Assembly: GCA_963575745.1 (NCBI GenBank)
Contig: CAUYUJ010015693.1
Location: 465,432 to 529,431, forward strand
DNA length: 64,000 bases
Origin: Prorocentrum cordatum
Lineage: Eukaryota; Sar; Dinophyceae; Prorocentrales; Prorocentraceae
Direction of reading: 5' to 3'
Under the pieces are notes generated by a model. The model worked only from the letters and a program-made list of their open reading frames with translations. It had not been told where the DNA came from and searched no databases. Each line of letters starts with the position of its first letter. Position 1 is the stretch's first letter. Position numbers and translations under genes: made by a program. This document shows, piece after piece, positions 21,909-31,570 of the stretch.

Positions 21909-22336
21909 CGAGCGCGGCGGCGCCCCGCTCGAAACCCGCAGGGTTGTCCCAGCGGCTTGGTCTCGCGCGCCAGCGGCTCGCGGGGTCGCCCCAGCGGCCC
22001 TGCCCGCGGCGTTGCCCCAGCGGCTGCGGCGCAATGTGGCAGTTAGAGATTGCGCCCGCGCTGGCCGAGGCAGCGACGGCGCCGAGGAAAACTGACGCGC
22101 GCGGTCACGCAGTAAAAAGGGGAGGAGGTGGCGGGGGGCGAAAGAAACAAGAAGGCGAGGAGGGGGCAAGGCAGGGAGCGGGAGAAGGGCCTGCGCCAGG
22201 GCGTCAAAAGGAGAATGATTCGGAGGAGACAGTAAGGGCGCCTCACTCATCGCGAGGACGACGGTGAGGGTCATTTCCAGATTCGCCGAGAGGTTTCTCA
22301 TGCGGGGTCCTACCGACGGAGTAATTTGTTCCGGAT
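21885..22336 (+). mobile_element. Helitron-like 3' module, copy C (attached to helicase)
   Basis: The same 3' sequence as copies A and B, here continuous with the helicase pseudogene, which shows where the module came from. It ends catgcggggtcctaccgacg - gagtaatttgttccgg, matching the tail hairpin region of the other copies, though here the final ccccgc arm is missing. No microsatellite or 160-bp array follows. Confidence 0.65.
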
Positions 22337-22493
22337 GATGAGGAAAACATCGGGAGACACTTGCGACTGAGGAATGCGAGGGATGTGCGGAAACGACGGA
22401 AGGAACATAGGAGGAAAGTTCCTGCCCCATAGGGTCCGCCACAAAGAGGAAAAGGGAGCAAATTCGCGGCCAATGCTTGGCCGGGTCATTGGA

Positions 22494-22545
22494 CCATGCG
22501 TTCCCCCAACAATTTCGGTACCTCTTCGGGTAACACGTGGGGGAA
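22494..22545. repeat. Block-start hairpin 1
   Basis: ccatgcgttcccc ... gggtaacacgtggg, imperfect inverted arms around a ~22-nt loop. The same structure (ccatgtgttccccg ... cggggaacacgtgg) stands at 27,968-28,015. Both precede a CTTGGGCCGTCTTGG minisatellite block. Confidence 0.6.
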
Positions 22546-22572
22546 GAAGAAAAGGATCATAATAGGACATTT

Positions 22573-25500
22573 CTTCGGAGCATCATGGGTCATTCTGCGA
22601 GCCTCTCGGGAGTTTCCTGTGAGGCCTTGGGGGCGCCTCTTGGAAACTTGTTTGGGCCTCTTGGAAATATTTGGGGCCCTCTTGAGGGCCGCTTTGATCG
22701 TCCTAAGACCTTCCTGGCTCGTCTGGCGCCGTTGAAAGCAGTTTCTGGGCCGTCTTGGGGCTCTCTTATGGCGCTTCAGGGCCGTCATCGAAGCCATCTT
22801 GGGCGTTTTGGGGGTCTTTTGGGCCGTATTGGAGCCCTCGTGGGCCGTATTGGATGCCTCGTGGACAGTCACGGGGCCATTTCTGACGCCTTTTGGCCGC
22901 CGTGAGGACGGCCTTGGGAGGGCCTTTGGGCCGTGTTTGGCGGCCGGAGGGCGGAATTAACCAATCTTTTAATCTTTCGACAACCATCAGGAACACACAT
23001 GTTGTGGGCCTTTTCGAGCCTTCCCGGGCGAACAATTGGAAGCCTCCTTCCAGGCTGTCTTAGAGGCCTCCTGGGGGCTTCTTGGGCCGTCTAGGGCCGT
23101 CTCCAGGCTATCTCAGGCCGTCTTGGGTGCTTGGGCAGTCTTGGAGGCATCTTGCGGCCATCTTGGGTTCTCTTGGGGCAATCCTGGCCGTGTTGGAGGC
23201 CATCATGGGCGTCTTGGGCGCTTTTTGGGCCGTCAGTGGTCCGTCTTTGGGGTCTCTTTGGCCCTCATGCGGCCATTTTCGAAGCCTCCTCGGCGATTTT
23301 GGAGCGATCTTGGGAACATCTTGGGCCGTGTGGGCCGTCGGAAGATCGAACAACAAAAATAAATACCCAAATCTTTGAAGCAAAACAAATCTCCTTCGAG
23401 TCCTCCTGGAGCACCTGTGGACGGTCTCTGGGGCCGTCTTGGAGGCCTCGTCGGGGCCTCTCGGGCCGCCGTGGGCCAGCTCCAGAGAATCTCAGGCCGC
23501 TTTGGCTGCATCCTGAGACGGTTTGGAAGCAGCTTGCCGCCACCTTGGGGCTCTCTTGGGGCCGTCGTGGCAGTCTTGGAGGCCATCTTGGACGTCTGGG
23601 AGCCTGTCGGGTTATCCTGGTGCCCTCCTGGGGTCATCTTCGGAGCCTCTTGGGCCGTCATGGGGCCGACTTGGAGGTCGGAAGGGCCATCTTGAGGCGA
23701 TCTCGGGGCCTCTGAGGCCGTCTTGAGCCGTCGGAAGGCCGAAAAGAAGCACATGCCAAAATCTTTCAACAACCTAAGGACAAGCAAGGACGTTGGCCTC
23801 TTGGGGCTCTCGTGGAGGACCTCTTGGAGGCCTCTTGGGCCGTCTTGGACACCTCTTGGGCGCGTCTTGGGCCGTCTTGGAGGCTTCTAGGGCGGACTTG
23901 GAGATATCTTGGACCCTCGTGGGCCGTCTTGGAGGCCATCTTGGACCAGCTCGAGCCATCTTGGACCATCTTGGGCGATCTTGAAGGCCCTCGTGGAGCC
24001 GTGCAGGGGGCTTCTTGGGCCGTCATGGGGTCACTTTGGAGGCCTCTGGGGCCATCGTGGGGTGACCTTGGGGGCCTCCTGGGCCGTCGTTGGCCGTCGG
24101 AAGGCCGAAATCAAGCGACTGCCCCCAAAAACCCAAGGACACATAATACGTTTGACCTCTTTGAACCCTCCTGGAGAACCTCTTGGAGGCATGCTGCGCC
24201 GTCTTGGAGACCTCTGGGGCGCATCTTGGACCGTCTTGGGTTGTCTTGGAGGCTTCTTGAGCGGACTTGGAGGCATCTTGAGCCCTCGAGGGCCGTCTTG
24301 GAGGCCGTCTTGGACCTTCTTTGGCCATCTTGGCGGCCATCTTGGAACATATTGGGCGAATTTGGAGGCCTCTTGGGTGGTCTTGGAGGCTTCTGGGGCC
24401 GTCATGGGATCATATTGGAAGCCTTTGGGGCCATCTTGGGCCGTCTTGAGCCATCGGATGGCCGAACAGAAGCAAATGCCAAAATATTTAAAACCGAATT
24501 CTTGACGCTTCGCGTATCCCCACCAGCCCATTCAGTAGGTGCCCAGGCGAATGGAGGTGATCAGGGAAGTGAGGGAGCATACAGAGTAACAAAGGGCTGG
24601 GGAACCCGTCTTACCCAAGACGGCGAGGATGGAGGAGGAATCGGAGGAGGATGAGAAGGAGGAGGAGGAACTGAAGGAGGAGGAGGGGGAGCGGGAGGAG
24701 GGAGGAGGGAGGAGGAGCAATAGGCGGATGAGGAGGAGGAGGAGGAGCAGGACGAGAATGAGGAGGAGGATGAGGAGAAGGGCGAGCAGCATGGCCAGAG
24801 GCCTCTTGGATGCCTCTCGGAGTCTCTTCGGATGTCTCTTGGGAGCGTCCTGAAGGCCTCTCAGGGCGTCTTGGGAGCGTCTTGGCGGTCCCGGAGGCCT
24901 CTTGGGGCGTCTTGGGTGCCTAGGGGAGCCTCTTGGGGACCTCTTGGGGCCATCTTGGGGCCATCTTGGGGCCATCTTGGCGCCTCTTGGGGCCTCCTGG
25001 GCGCCTCTTGGGGCCATCTTGGAGGCGATCGATCAAAGAAGAGGGTGGGGTTAATTAACCCCGCCCCTCTAGATCCTCTAAAATCGCCTCTTGGGCTCAT
25101 CTTGAGGCGCTCTTGGAGCGCTCTTGGGCGCTCTTGGGGCCGTCTTGAGGCTCTCTTGGGCCCCTCTTGGGGCTATCTTGGGCCCTCTTGGAGCCATCTT
25201 GAGGCCTCGGAAGGCCAACGGAAGCGAAAAGGCGAGAAAGCAAAAATCATTGGTTTTTCTTAGTTTTTGAAGGATTTGGGCCTCTTGGGGGGTCTCCTTG
25301 GAAGTCTCGGAGGCCTCTTGGAGTCGTCTTGGGGCGATCTTGGGGCCTCGTGGAGCATCTGGGGAGCCATCTTGAGGCATCTTGGGCTACCTCGAGGCAT
25401 CTTGGAGGTCATCTTGGCCTCTTCGAGGCCCTCTTGGAGCCGTCTTGGGCCATCTTGGACGCTCCAACGCGTCGCGGAACCCCCCGTCCAGGTCCAGGGG

Positions 25501-25640
25501 AGGGGGTTAGGGGGAGGGGTAAACCCCTCCCCGAAGGGGAAGGAGGGAAGATGGAAGAGGAAACTCCCTAAACCACCTACGCCCAGAGGGCTGGTGGGAT
25601 TACATGCAATGAGTTTGGCCACTTCGGGCCTTCGTGGAGG
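22573..25640 (+). repeat. CTTGGGCCGTCTTGG minisatellite, main block 1
   Basis: Short units (about 18-24 bp) such as cctcttgggccgtcttggag. They are organised into ~360-bp super-units, each closed by gccgtcggaaggccgaaaag and caaatgccaaaatctttcaa (about 23,333; 23,726; 24,093; 24,452). A gag/gga-rich insert occupies 24,600-24,790. From 25,020 the sequence joins a separate ~600-bp dispersed repeat. Long frames across the block are repeat artefacts. Confidence 0.88.
25020..25620 (+). repeat. ~600-bp dispersed repeat, copy 1
   Basis: Starts near gatcctctaaaatcgcctct and runs through gcgaaaaggcgagaaagc. It ends with ccgtccaggtccagggga, gggaggggtaaacccctccc, ccttccccgaagggga-like words and gggctggtgggat. 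A second copy lies at 51,120-52,350, where it is split by a ~540-bp insert. The shared order over several hundred bases indicates a real element rather than chance minisatellite similarity. Confidence 0.7.
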
Positions 25641-25832
25641 CCCTCTTGAAGGCCTCTTGGGCCGTCTTGGAGGCCTCTTGGGGGCCTCTTGTGCCATCTT
25701 GGCCCGTCTTTTTTTTTAATCCTATCACCCTGGGGCTTATCATGCACAGGAAATTCAGATGCCGCCTAGCAAGGCAAGCGAGGCTGACTGCACCGCAGAG
25801 CACGCTCGCCAAGAGAAAGCGCCGACCGCCGC

Positions 25833-27542
25833 CTACTGCTGGAGCTGAGCCTCGCGCCTCCGCCGCCGCTCCTGCCTGGCCCACGTCCTCCACGGGGAGC
25901 CAGGCCCGAACGTGTCGCGGAGCCAGAGGCGCCCAGCTTCTCGCTCGGAGGCCGAGGGAGCTGGAGGGGCGTCGTCGCCGCCTGCGCCCTGCCAGCCCGG
26001 CCTCCGAATGTCGCGGTCGACCGTGAGGGCCACGCATCCCGCGAAGACGTGGCGGCGCAGAGCCAGGAGCCGCTTGGGCCCACGCGCGGGCTCCTGGCGC
26101 GCCACCGTCTCCGAGCCGTGGAGCGTGCAGCCGTCACCGACGCCGCCCACGCCGTCCTCCTCATCGATCCCCCCGCCGCCAGAGCAGGAGCAGGAGCCCG
26201 AGGGAGGCGAAGTGAAGAGGGCGTCGTCGTCCAGTCTCTTGCCGCCGTTGCGCTGGGGCCCAGCCGCCTCCACGCCGTCGTCCGTGCCGAGGTGCGGGGA
26301 GAGGTCGAAGCCGCCGTGCGCCACGGCATCCGAGGCCAAGGACCTGTCGCCGTCCTGGTTGCGGGAGCCGACCTCCTGCATGCTGAACTCGCCGTCGATG
26401 TCGCCAGCGGCCATCTCGCTGCCACCGCTGAGGACGGCAGACTCGTTGGCCAGCAAGTACGCCGTGACGATCGAGGGGTCCACGAAAGCAGCAGGCGAGG
26501 AGGTGCAGGCAGTGCTGCACGCCGCACCAGGATCAGGGAGGCGATGAGGATGAACAGCACCACCTTGAGAAGGCCGAGGGGCAGGGTGCTCTCCGAAGCC
26601 GCCGCTGCTCTCAGGCCTTGCCAAGGCCGAGTCATCCAATCCCTCGACGCCAGCGTGCCACCAAAGCGGCCCAGAAGCCAGCGGGGCCGCAGTGGGATGA
26701 CCCGCGCTGCGCACGAGCTCGGCGAGCGCGAAGGACGCGCCAGCGGGCAGGCTGCGCCCGCGCCTGCGAGCCACACACCAGCCCGTCTCCACTCCCTCGG
26801 CCGCCGAGCGCTGGGCAGGCACTCGGCGGTGTGGAACCGCCGCACCTGCAGGGCGAAGCTGAGGAAGAGCAGCACGCCCACGACCACCAGCACCGCGTCC
26901 TTGCCGAGGTCGACAATCTGGACCGCTACGCTGCAGTCGGTTGAGCGATGTCAACCTCATCTTCGCAATTGATGCGCCCCTCCTCGAAGCGCAATGCATG
27001 CCAGCATTCCGCCTGGCGGTGGCCAGCGGCGGAGCGCGCCTGCATGCTCCCGAGGAAGCGGCCCCATCAACGGTGAGCGACGATGCAAGCTCGTCGCTGG
27101 CGTCCGCGCCGAGCGTGCCACACTGCGTCCCGCTGCTGCCGCCATAGGGGGGCGGCGCGGCGGGGGCAGCGCGAGGGACAGCGGCGCCAACTGCAGCTGC
27201 GCGGCGGTCGGCGAGCATGTCCATCAGCACAGGCACGGCCAGGGCCAGCCGCGTCGCGAGCTCCTGGACCAGGACGTCGTCGGGGACCTGCTGGCTGCCG
27301 AGCGGAAGAGCCGCGAGCCGCACGGCCTGCGCCGCCGCCTCCCCGCGCACCGCGCGGCAGTCGGCGAGCTCGGCCTCGAGCGTGGCGACTCTCGCCAAGG
27401 CAGCCGCCAGCTTCCCTTGGGCAGCACTGCGCGCAGCGCACTGGCGGGCGCGGCGCGCCGGCCAGAGAGAAGCCGCGGCCCCACCCGCCTGCCGAGGCTG
27501 CTCGGCCGCCACAGGGGCAGCTTGGCAGCCGACCGTAGCCAT
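25833..27542 (-). CDS. Open frame of the retrogene, unknown membrane-type protein
   Basis: From the first ATG after the leader relic (27,542), a 569-codon frame runs to TAG at 25,835-25,833, about 115 bp before the poly(A). The start reads MATVGCQAAP. Residues about 50-80 (KLAAALARVATLEAELADC) look coiled-coil. The C-terminal third has natural composition (PSIVTAYLLANESAVLSGG ... DIDGEFSMQEVG). The middle (about 26,900-26,540) is Arg/Pro-rich in this frame. The next frame there encodes two strong hydrophobic segments, DAVLVVVGVLLFLSFALQV and LGLLKVVLFILIASLILV. Two compensating indels since insertion would explain this. No family recognised; the parent gene was probably a two-pass membrane protein. 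Confidence 0.45.
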   Translation of the reverse strand: MATVGCQAAPVAAEQPRQAGGAAASLWPARRARQCAARSAAQGKLAAALARVATLEAELADCRAVRGEAAAQAVRLAALPLGSQQVPDDVLVQELATRLALAVPVLMDMLADRRAAAVGAAVPRAAPAAPPPYGGSSGTQCGTLGADASDELASSLTVDGAASSGACRRAPPLATARRNAGMHCASRRGASIAKMRLTSLNRLQRSGPDCRPRQGRGAGGRGRAALPQLRPAGAAVPHRRVPAQRSAAEGVETGWCVARRRGRSLPAGASFALAELVRSAGHPTAAPLASGPLWWHAGVEGLDDSALARPESSGGFGEHPAPRPSQGGAVHPHRLPDPGAACSTACTSSPAAFVDPSIVTAYLLANESAVLSGGSEMAAGDIDGEFSMQEVGSRNQDGDRSLASDAVAHGGFDLSPHLGTDDGVEAAGPQRNGGKRLDDDALFTSPPSGSCSCSGGGGIDEEDGVGGVGDGCTLHGSETVARQEPARGPKRLLALRRHVFAGCVALTVDRDIRRPGWQGAGGDDAPPAPSASEREAGRLWLRDTFGPGSPWRTWARQERRRRREAQLQQ

Positions 27543-27611
27543 CTCCCCAAGCGCCCGAACTCTACGGCCTCCCGCGGGGCCCAAAACGAGAGCGAGCAGA
27601 GCAGGGAACGG

Positions 27612-27625
27612 CTTGAGCCAAAATG
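27612..27625 (-). other. Relict spliced leader, second instance
   Basis: CATTTTGGCTCAAG read on the minus strand, identical to the last 14 nt of DinoSL. It sits 70 bp upstream of the ATG at 27,542. The flanking minisatellite contains CTTGAGCC by itself, but not followed by AAAATG. The poly(A) at the other end of the insert supports the leader reading. Confidence 0.65.
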
Positions 27626-27960
27626 TTGGAGGCTTCTTTGGCGGATTTGGAAGTAGCTTCCCTCTTGGGTCGTTTAGGAGACCATTTGGGACCTTCTTGG
27701 GCGAACTTGGAAACCATCTTGCCCTGGGGATTTGTTTCTGGACGTTGAGGTTCCCTCCGGGTGGCCGACGGACGGCATCGGCCGAAGCCCCAGGGGGATC
27801 CTACAAAAACCAACAACCTCCTGAAGTCTGACACGCTGGGCACCCCTGTGGCAAGCCAACAGGGGGCGGCTGATCGAAGACGCCTACGGCGAATGACCGC
27901 CGCCCCCTGCCTTTTTGTAAGTGCCTATGTGGCCGAACGTTGAGGCCAGACCTGCTAAGC
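27626..27960 (+). repeat. End of minisatellite block 1 with terminal hairpin module
   Basis: Minisatellite resumes after the retrogene and ends in a module with gggcacccctgtggcaagcc and aacagggggcggc. Its arms form a ~10-bp stem with a 2-nt loop. The same module ends block 2 at 29,340-29,510 (gcacccctcttgcaagcaac, then agggggcggc). Confidence 0.65.
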
Positions 27961-27967
27961 TATCGGA

Positions 27968-28015
27968 CCATGTGTTCCCCGAATCGGTTTGCAAAGCCTG
28001 CGGGGAACACGTGGG
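27968..28015. repeat. Block-start hairpin 2
   Basis: ccatgtgttccccg - 20-nt loop - cggggaacacgtgg: 14-bp arms with one mismatch. It contains CACGTG in the right arm. Confidence 0.8.
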
Positions 28016-29510
28016 CATCTTGAAGGTAATCTTGGCCGTCGGGAGGCCATTTTGACCCTTTCGGGCCTTATTGGAGGACGTCTTAGGGGGCTCTTGGGCC
28101 GTCTTGGAGGCCATCTTGAGCGTCTTGGAGGCCTCTTGGGCCGTCTTGGGGGTCTCATGGGGCCGTCTTGGGCCTCTTGGGCGATCTTTGGGGGCACTTG
28201 GACCGTCTCGGGCCGCCGTCGGCAGGCCGAACAAAAAGCAAATGCCACAATCCTTTTCGGGCCTTCCTGGAGGCCCTCTTGGAGGCCTCTTGGGCCGTCT
28301 TGGGCCATCTTAGGGCCAACTTCGGCCGTCTTGGTGGGCTCCTGGCCCGTCTGACGCCGTCGGAAGCCGTTTGGTGGGAATCTCTGAACCGACTTGGGGC
28401 CCTCTTGGAATGCTCCAGGGCCGTCTTGGAGGCCATCTTGGGCGTCTTAAAGGCCTCCTGGGCTGTCTTGGGGGCTTCTGGGGGCCATCCGGGGTTGCCT
28501 CTCGGGCCGTTCTGGGGCCATCTTGGAGGCCTCTTGGGCGATCTTTGGGCGATCTTTGGGGGCTCTTGGGCCGCCTCGGGCCGTCGGAAGGCCGAAAAGA
28601 AGCAAATGTCAAAATCCTTCAAAATCCTAAGGAAAATCACAGTTTTTGGCGTTTTCTGGCCTTCCTGGAGGCCCTCTTGGAGGCCTCTTGGGCCGTCTTG
28701 GGCCATCTTAGGGCCAACTTCGGCCATCTTGGTAGGTTCCTGGCCCGTCTGACGCCGTCGGGAACCGTCTTGGGGGCCTCTCTGAACCGGCTTGGGCCCT
28801 CTTGGGGCGCTCCAGGGCCGTCTTGGAGGCCATCTTGGGCGTCTTAAAGGCCTCCTGGGCCGTCTTGGGGGCCTCTTGGGGCTGTCTGGGGGGCCTCTTG
28901 GGCCGTCATGGGGCTATCTTGGAGGCCTCCTGGGCCGTCTTGGGGGCCTCTTGGGGTCTGGGGGGCCTCTTGGGCCGCCATGGGGCCATCTTGGAGGCAT
29001 CGTGGGCGATCTTGGGGCGATCTTGGGGGCCTCTTGGGCCGTCTTGAGCCGTCGGAAGGCCGAAAAGAAGCAAATGCCAAAATCTTTCAAAACCAAATGA
29101 AAATCAATGATTTTGGCCTCTTGGGCCCTCCTTGGGAGGCCTCTTGAGCCGTCTTGGAGGCCTCTTGGGCTGTGTTGGGCCGTTTTGGACTCTCTTGGGC
29201 CGTCTTGGAGGCCGTCGTTGACCATCTTGGGCGGATTTGGAGGCCATCTTGGACCATCTTGGAGGCCATCTTGGGCCAACGTGGCCATCTTGGAGGCCAC
29301 CTTGAGCTGTCTTGGAGGATTTGTTCCAAGATTGGGCATTTCCCGGGTGACGCGCCGGAGCCCCATGGGGGGTTTTTTGGAAAAGAACCAAAACCAAAAA
29401 CGATAGGATCTAGCACGCCAGGCACCCCTCTTGCAAGCAACAGGGGGCGGCGGATACGAATGGCCTTCGGCTCATCCCGCCACCGTGCCTGGGTTCTGGG
29501 TCATCGGCTT
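28016..29510 (+). repeat. CTTGGGCCGTCTTGG minisatellite, main block 2
   Basis: Same units as block 1. Super-unit closers (ccgtcgg-aggccgaa-a-aa) stand at about 28,215, 28,577 and 29,048. The block lies between hairpin 2 and the terminal module gcacccctcttgcaagcaac. Two adjacent super-units (28,260-28,470 and 28,650-28,860) are nearly identical, so the expansion is recent. Confidence 0.88.
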
Positions 29511-29750
29511 CTAGGATGTTCGCTGGAGGCGGGAACGCCAAAATCGCTCAAAAACCATGGAACGTCAATGATTTGTGCCTCCTGGGGGCCCTCTTGGAGC
29601 CCTCTTGGGGCGTCTTGGAAGCCGTTCGGGCCGTCTTGAGACCATTTTGGGTGTCGCGGGGAGTTCGTGGGCCGTCCCGTGGCCCTCGGAGACCGTTTGG
29701 GAGCCTCTTGGGGTCCTCCTGGCCTCTTTCGGAACCTGTTTGGTCCATGG
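29511..29750 (+). repeat. CTTGGGCCGTCTTGG minisatellite remnant
   Basis: Starts with the closer-like gggaacgccaaaatcgctca and aaaccatggaacgtcaatga, then degenerate units to about 29,740. Confidence 0.65.
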
Positions 29751-30235
29751 AAAGAAAAATGACGCGCGACCAGCCGCAGGAACGCCGAGGAGCGCCATGC
29801 ACTCAGGGCTGTGAGCAACTTTGACAGAGTAGTTCCGTATTCGATACAGAGGGTTCGAAAGGACCTCAGGGCACACCACTTCATGCGTCTCTGGGCACTG
29901 TTGCGGATGCACGCATGGGCGCGTAAAGCATCAACACCCATATGTATACAAACGGTTCCGTTTTGCAAGCGTGCGCACATATACGAACGTACAGTGTCCA
30001 AAACTTGTTAACAAAAATGATGACCTCCCCTCCCCCCCCAGATCCTGACTGCCATTACGTCGCCGCCGAATAACTATCTTTTTGCTTGTCCCCCTGGACA
30101 ATATTCCACGTGAACCGAACGATGCGATCGATACATGCACACATGTATGTTTGTCAGAGTGAGGGTACCCAACGGTCATTCACTGTCCCTGGGTGCGTGG
30201 CTAAAGTGAGAATCCGTGGTGAGGATTCTGCTTGT
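29750..30235. other. No gene recognised
   Basis: AT-richer unique DNA without long frames. Scattered tatgtat/acatgt words but no clear array. Confidence 0.35.
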
Positions 30236-30345
30236 TGCGTTGTTGTTGTTGTTGCTGTTGCTGCTGTTGTTGTAGTTGTAGTTGGTGTTGCTGTTGTTGT
30301 TGTTGTTGTTGTTGTTTTCGTTGTTGGTGTTGTTGTTGTTGTGTT
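30235..30345. repeat. (GTT)n microsatellite, left arm
   Basis: Imperfect gtt repeats. The tract resumes at 30,476-30,555 on the far side of the twin palindromes. Confidence 0.9.
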
Positions 30346-30375
30346 CCATTTTGGAATCTGTGGGATTCCAATTGG

Positions 30376-30450
30376 ACGATCGGAATAATCGGATCCGATC
30401 ACTCCGATCATCCAATGATCGGAGTAATCGGATCCGATTATTCCGATCAT
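30376..30450. repeat. Twin 36-bp palindromes
   Basis: Two 36-bp units, 30,376-30,411 and 30,415-30,450, separated by 3 bp. Each is a near-palindrome centred on ggatcc (about 3 and 1 mismatched pairs). The second is the reverse complement of the first at 34 of 36 positions. Both contain gatcgga-taatcggatcc. They stand between two GTT tracts. Confidence 0.9.
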
Positions 30451-30475
30451 AGGGGCGCCAGCGAGCGTCGCCGGT

Positions 30476-30555
30476 TTGTTGTTGTTGTTGTTGGTGTTGT
30501 TGTTGTTGTTGTTGTTGTTTTTGTTTTTGTTGTTGTTGTTGTTGTTGTTGTTGAA
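30476..30555. repeat. (GTT)n microsatellite, right arm
   Basis: gtt/ttg triplets, partly ttttg-interrupted. Confidence 0.9.
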
Positions 30556-30710
30556 CATTATTTCTTCTTAAGAATAATTATTGTTGGGACCCCTGGTGCA
30601 TGGCCCCCCCGCCGCGCCTAGGCCGCAGCCACGTTTTCATCATTTTCGTGAGGAAGTCTCAGGCAAAACGATGTGTACCAGATCCGGTTGTGTTGTTACG
30701 ATCGGTTTTC

Positions 30711-30802
30711 CCTTGCAAAAAATAAGCTAAAGTGGACATTTCTTGTTCTAACATAACCAAACTTCAAGAATCCCTTGCAAAAAATAAGGTAAAGTGGACA
30801 TT
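30711..30802 (+). repeat. Short direct repeat, 60-bp spacing
   Basis: cccttgcaaaaaataagcta then aagtggacat at 30,711, and the same with one change at 30,771. Part of a ~750-bp stretch (30,560-31,313) with no gene; a scrap gaggaagtctcaggc of the 160-bp minisatellite lies at 30,651. Confidence 0.8.
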
Positions 30803-31312
30803 CGCGCGCGCAAGACGAAATCCTTCCAAAACCTTAGTTTTCGTAGCGATTTTAACATAAAAACATCAAAAAACCAATGGTTTTTCAAAAAAAAATGTCA
30901 AAATTTCATCCCGCGCGCTCTTGCGGATTCGTAGGAAACCCAACACTTTTTAACATTTCTGTCAAACGGGCTTTTGCGAGCAACTTTTTCGAACTTCTGC
31001 AACAACGGTTGCGCACCTGCCAGGGCCATCATCCCTGTCAAATAATACCATGCGGGACACATTCGTTTTTTCTTCGCGCGCGCACGCCGTCGTCGTCGGC
31101 CGCGGGGCCCTGAATAGTAGCCACGGTCGTCCGCATGCCACGAAGTGAAGTGTCCGAACGTCATAGGGCGGGAAGCTGGGTGTGGGTGGTGGCGAAGAGT
31201 CGTTTGGAAATTTGGTAGAGCTTGAACCGGCCCCCCCACAAAGTGGGGGTATTGCCCGCCTCCTATGAAAACCCTGGCACTGGTGAGAACGGTGTGTCCC
31301 CACGTGCTAGTA

Positions 31313-31313
<1 letters not shown>

Positions 31314-31361
<48 letters not shown>

Positions 31362-31372
31362 GTTGTCGTCGT
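31314..31372. repeat. (GTT)n microsatellite
   Basis: About 18 pure gtt triplets, followed immediately by the 11-bp array. Confidence 0.93.
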
Positions 31373-31570
31373 CCCACCCGCGACCCACCCGCGACCCACC
31401 CCGCGACCCACCCCGCAACCCACCCCGCGACCCACCCGCGACCCGGCCCGCGACCCACCCCGCGACCCACCCGCGACCCACCCGCGACCCACCCGCGACC
31501 CACCCGCGACCCGCCGGCCCGCGACCCACCCGTGACCCACCGTCGACCCACCTGCGACCCAACACGTGAC
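31373..31570. repeat. 11-bp (CGACCCACCCG) array
   Basis: About 16 units of cgacccaccc(c)g with small variants. Unit lengths of 11-12 bp keep all frames open on both strands. Confidence 0.92.

Larger units (their letters stand above)
25709..27625 (-). pseudogene. Processed retrogene copy (leader relic to poly(A))
   Basis: A 1.9-kb minus-strand insert begins (5') with CATTTTGGCTCAAG, the last 14 nt of the dinoflagellate spliced leader. It ends (3') with nine A at 25,717-25,709. Both ends abut CTTGGGCCGTCTTGG minisatellite, and removing the insert leaves a continuous unit (ggcccgtctt + ggaggcttcttt), so the empty site can be reconstructed. That is the structure expected of a retroposed, trans-spliced, polyadenylated mRNA. 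The coding part is described separately. It was called a pseudogene because the hydrophobic segments are out of frame with the rest. Confidence 0.75.

Noticed and set aside
21432-22442. 336-codon minus-strand frame
   Set aside because: Antisense to the helicase relic and the Helitron module.
23812-24654. 280-codon Trp/Leu/Gly-rich frame
   Set aside because: Translation of the CTTGGGCCGTCTTGG minisatellite; equally long frames occur in the others.
30235-31570. Cys/Val-rich and Asn/Thr-rich frames over GTT tracts and the 11-bp array
   Set aside because: Simple-repeat translation only.
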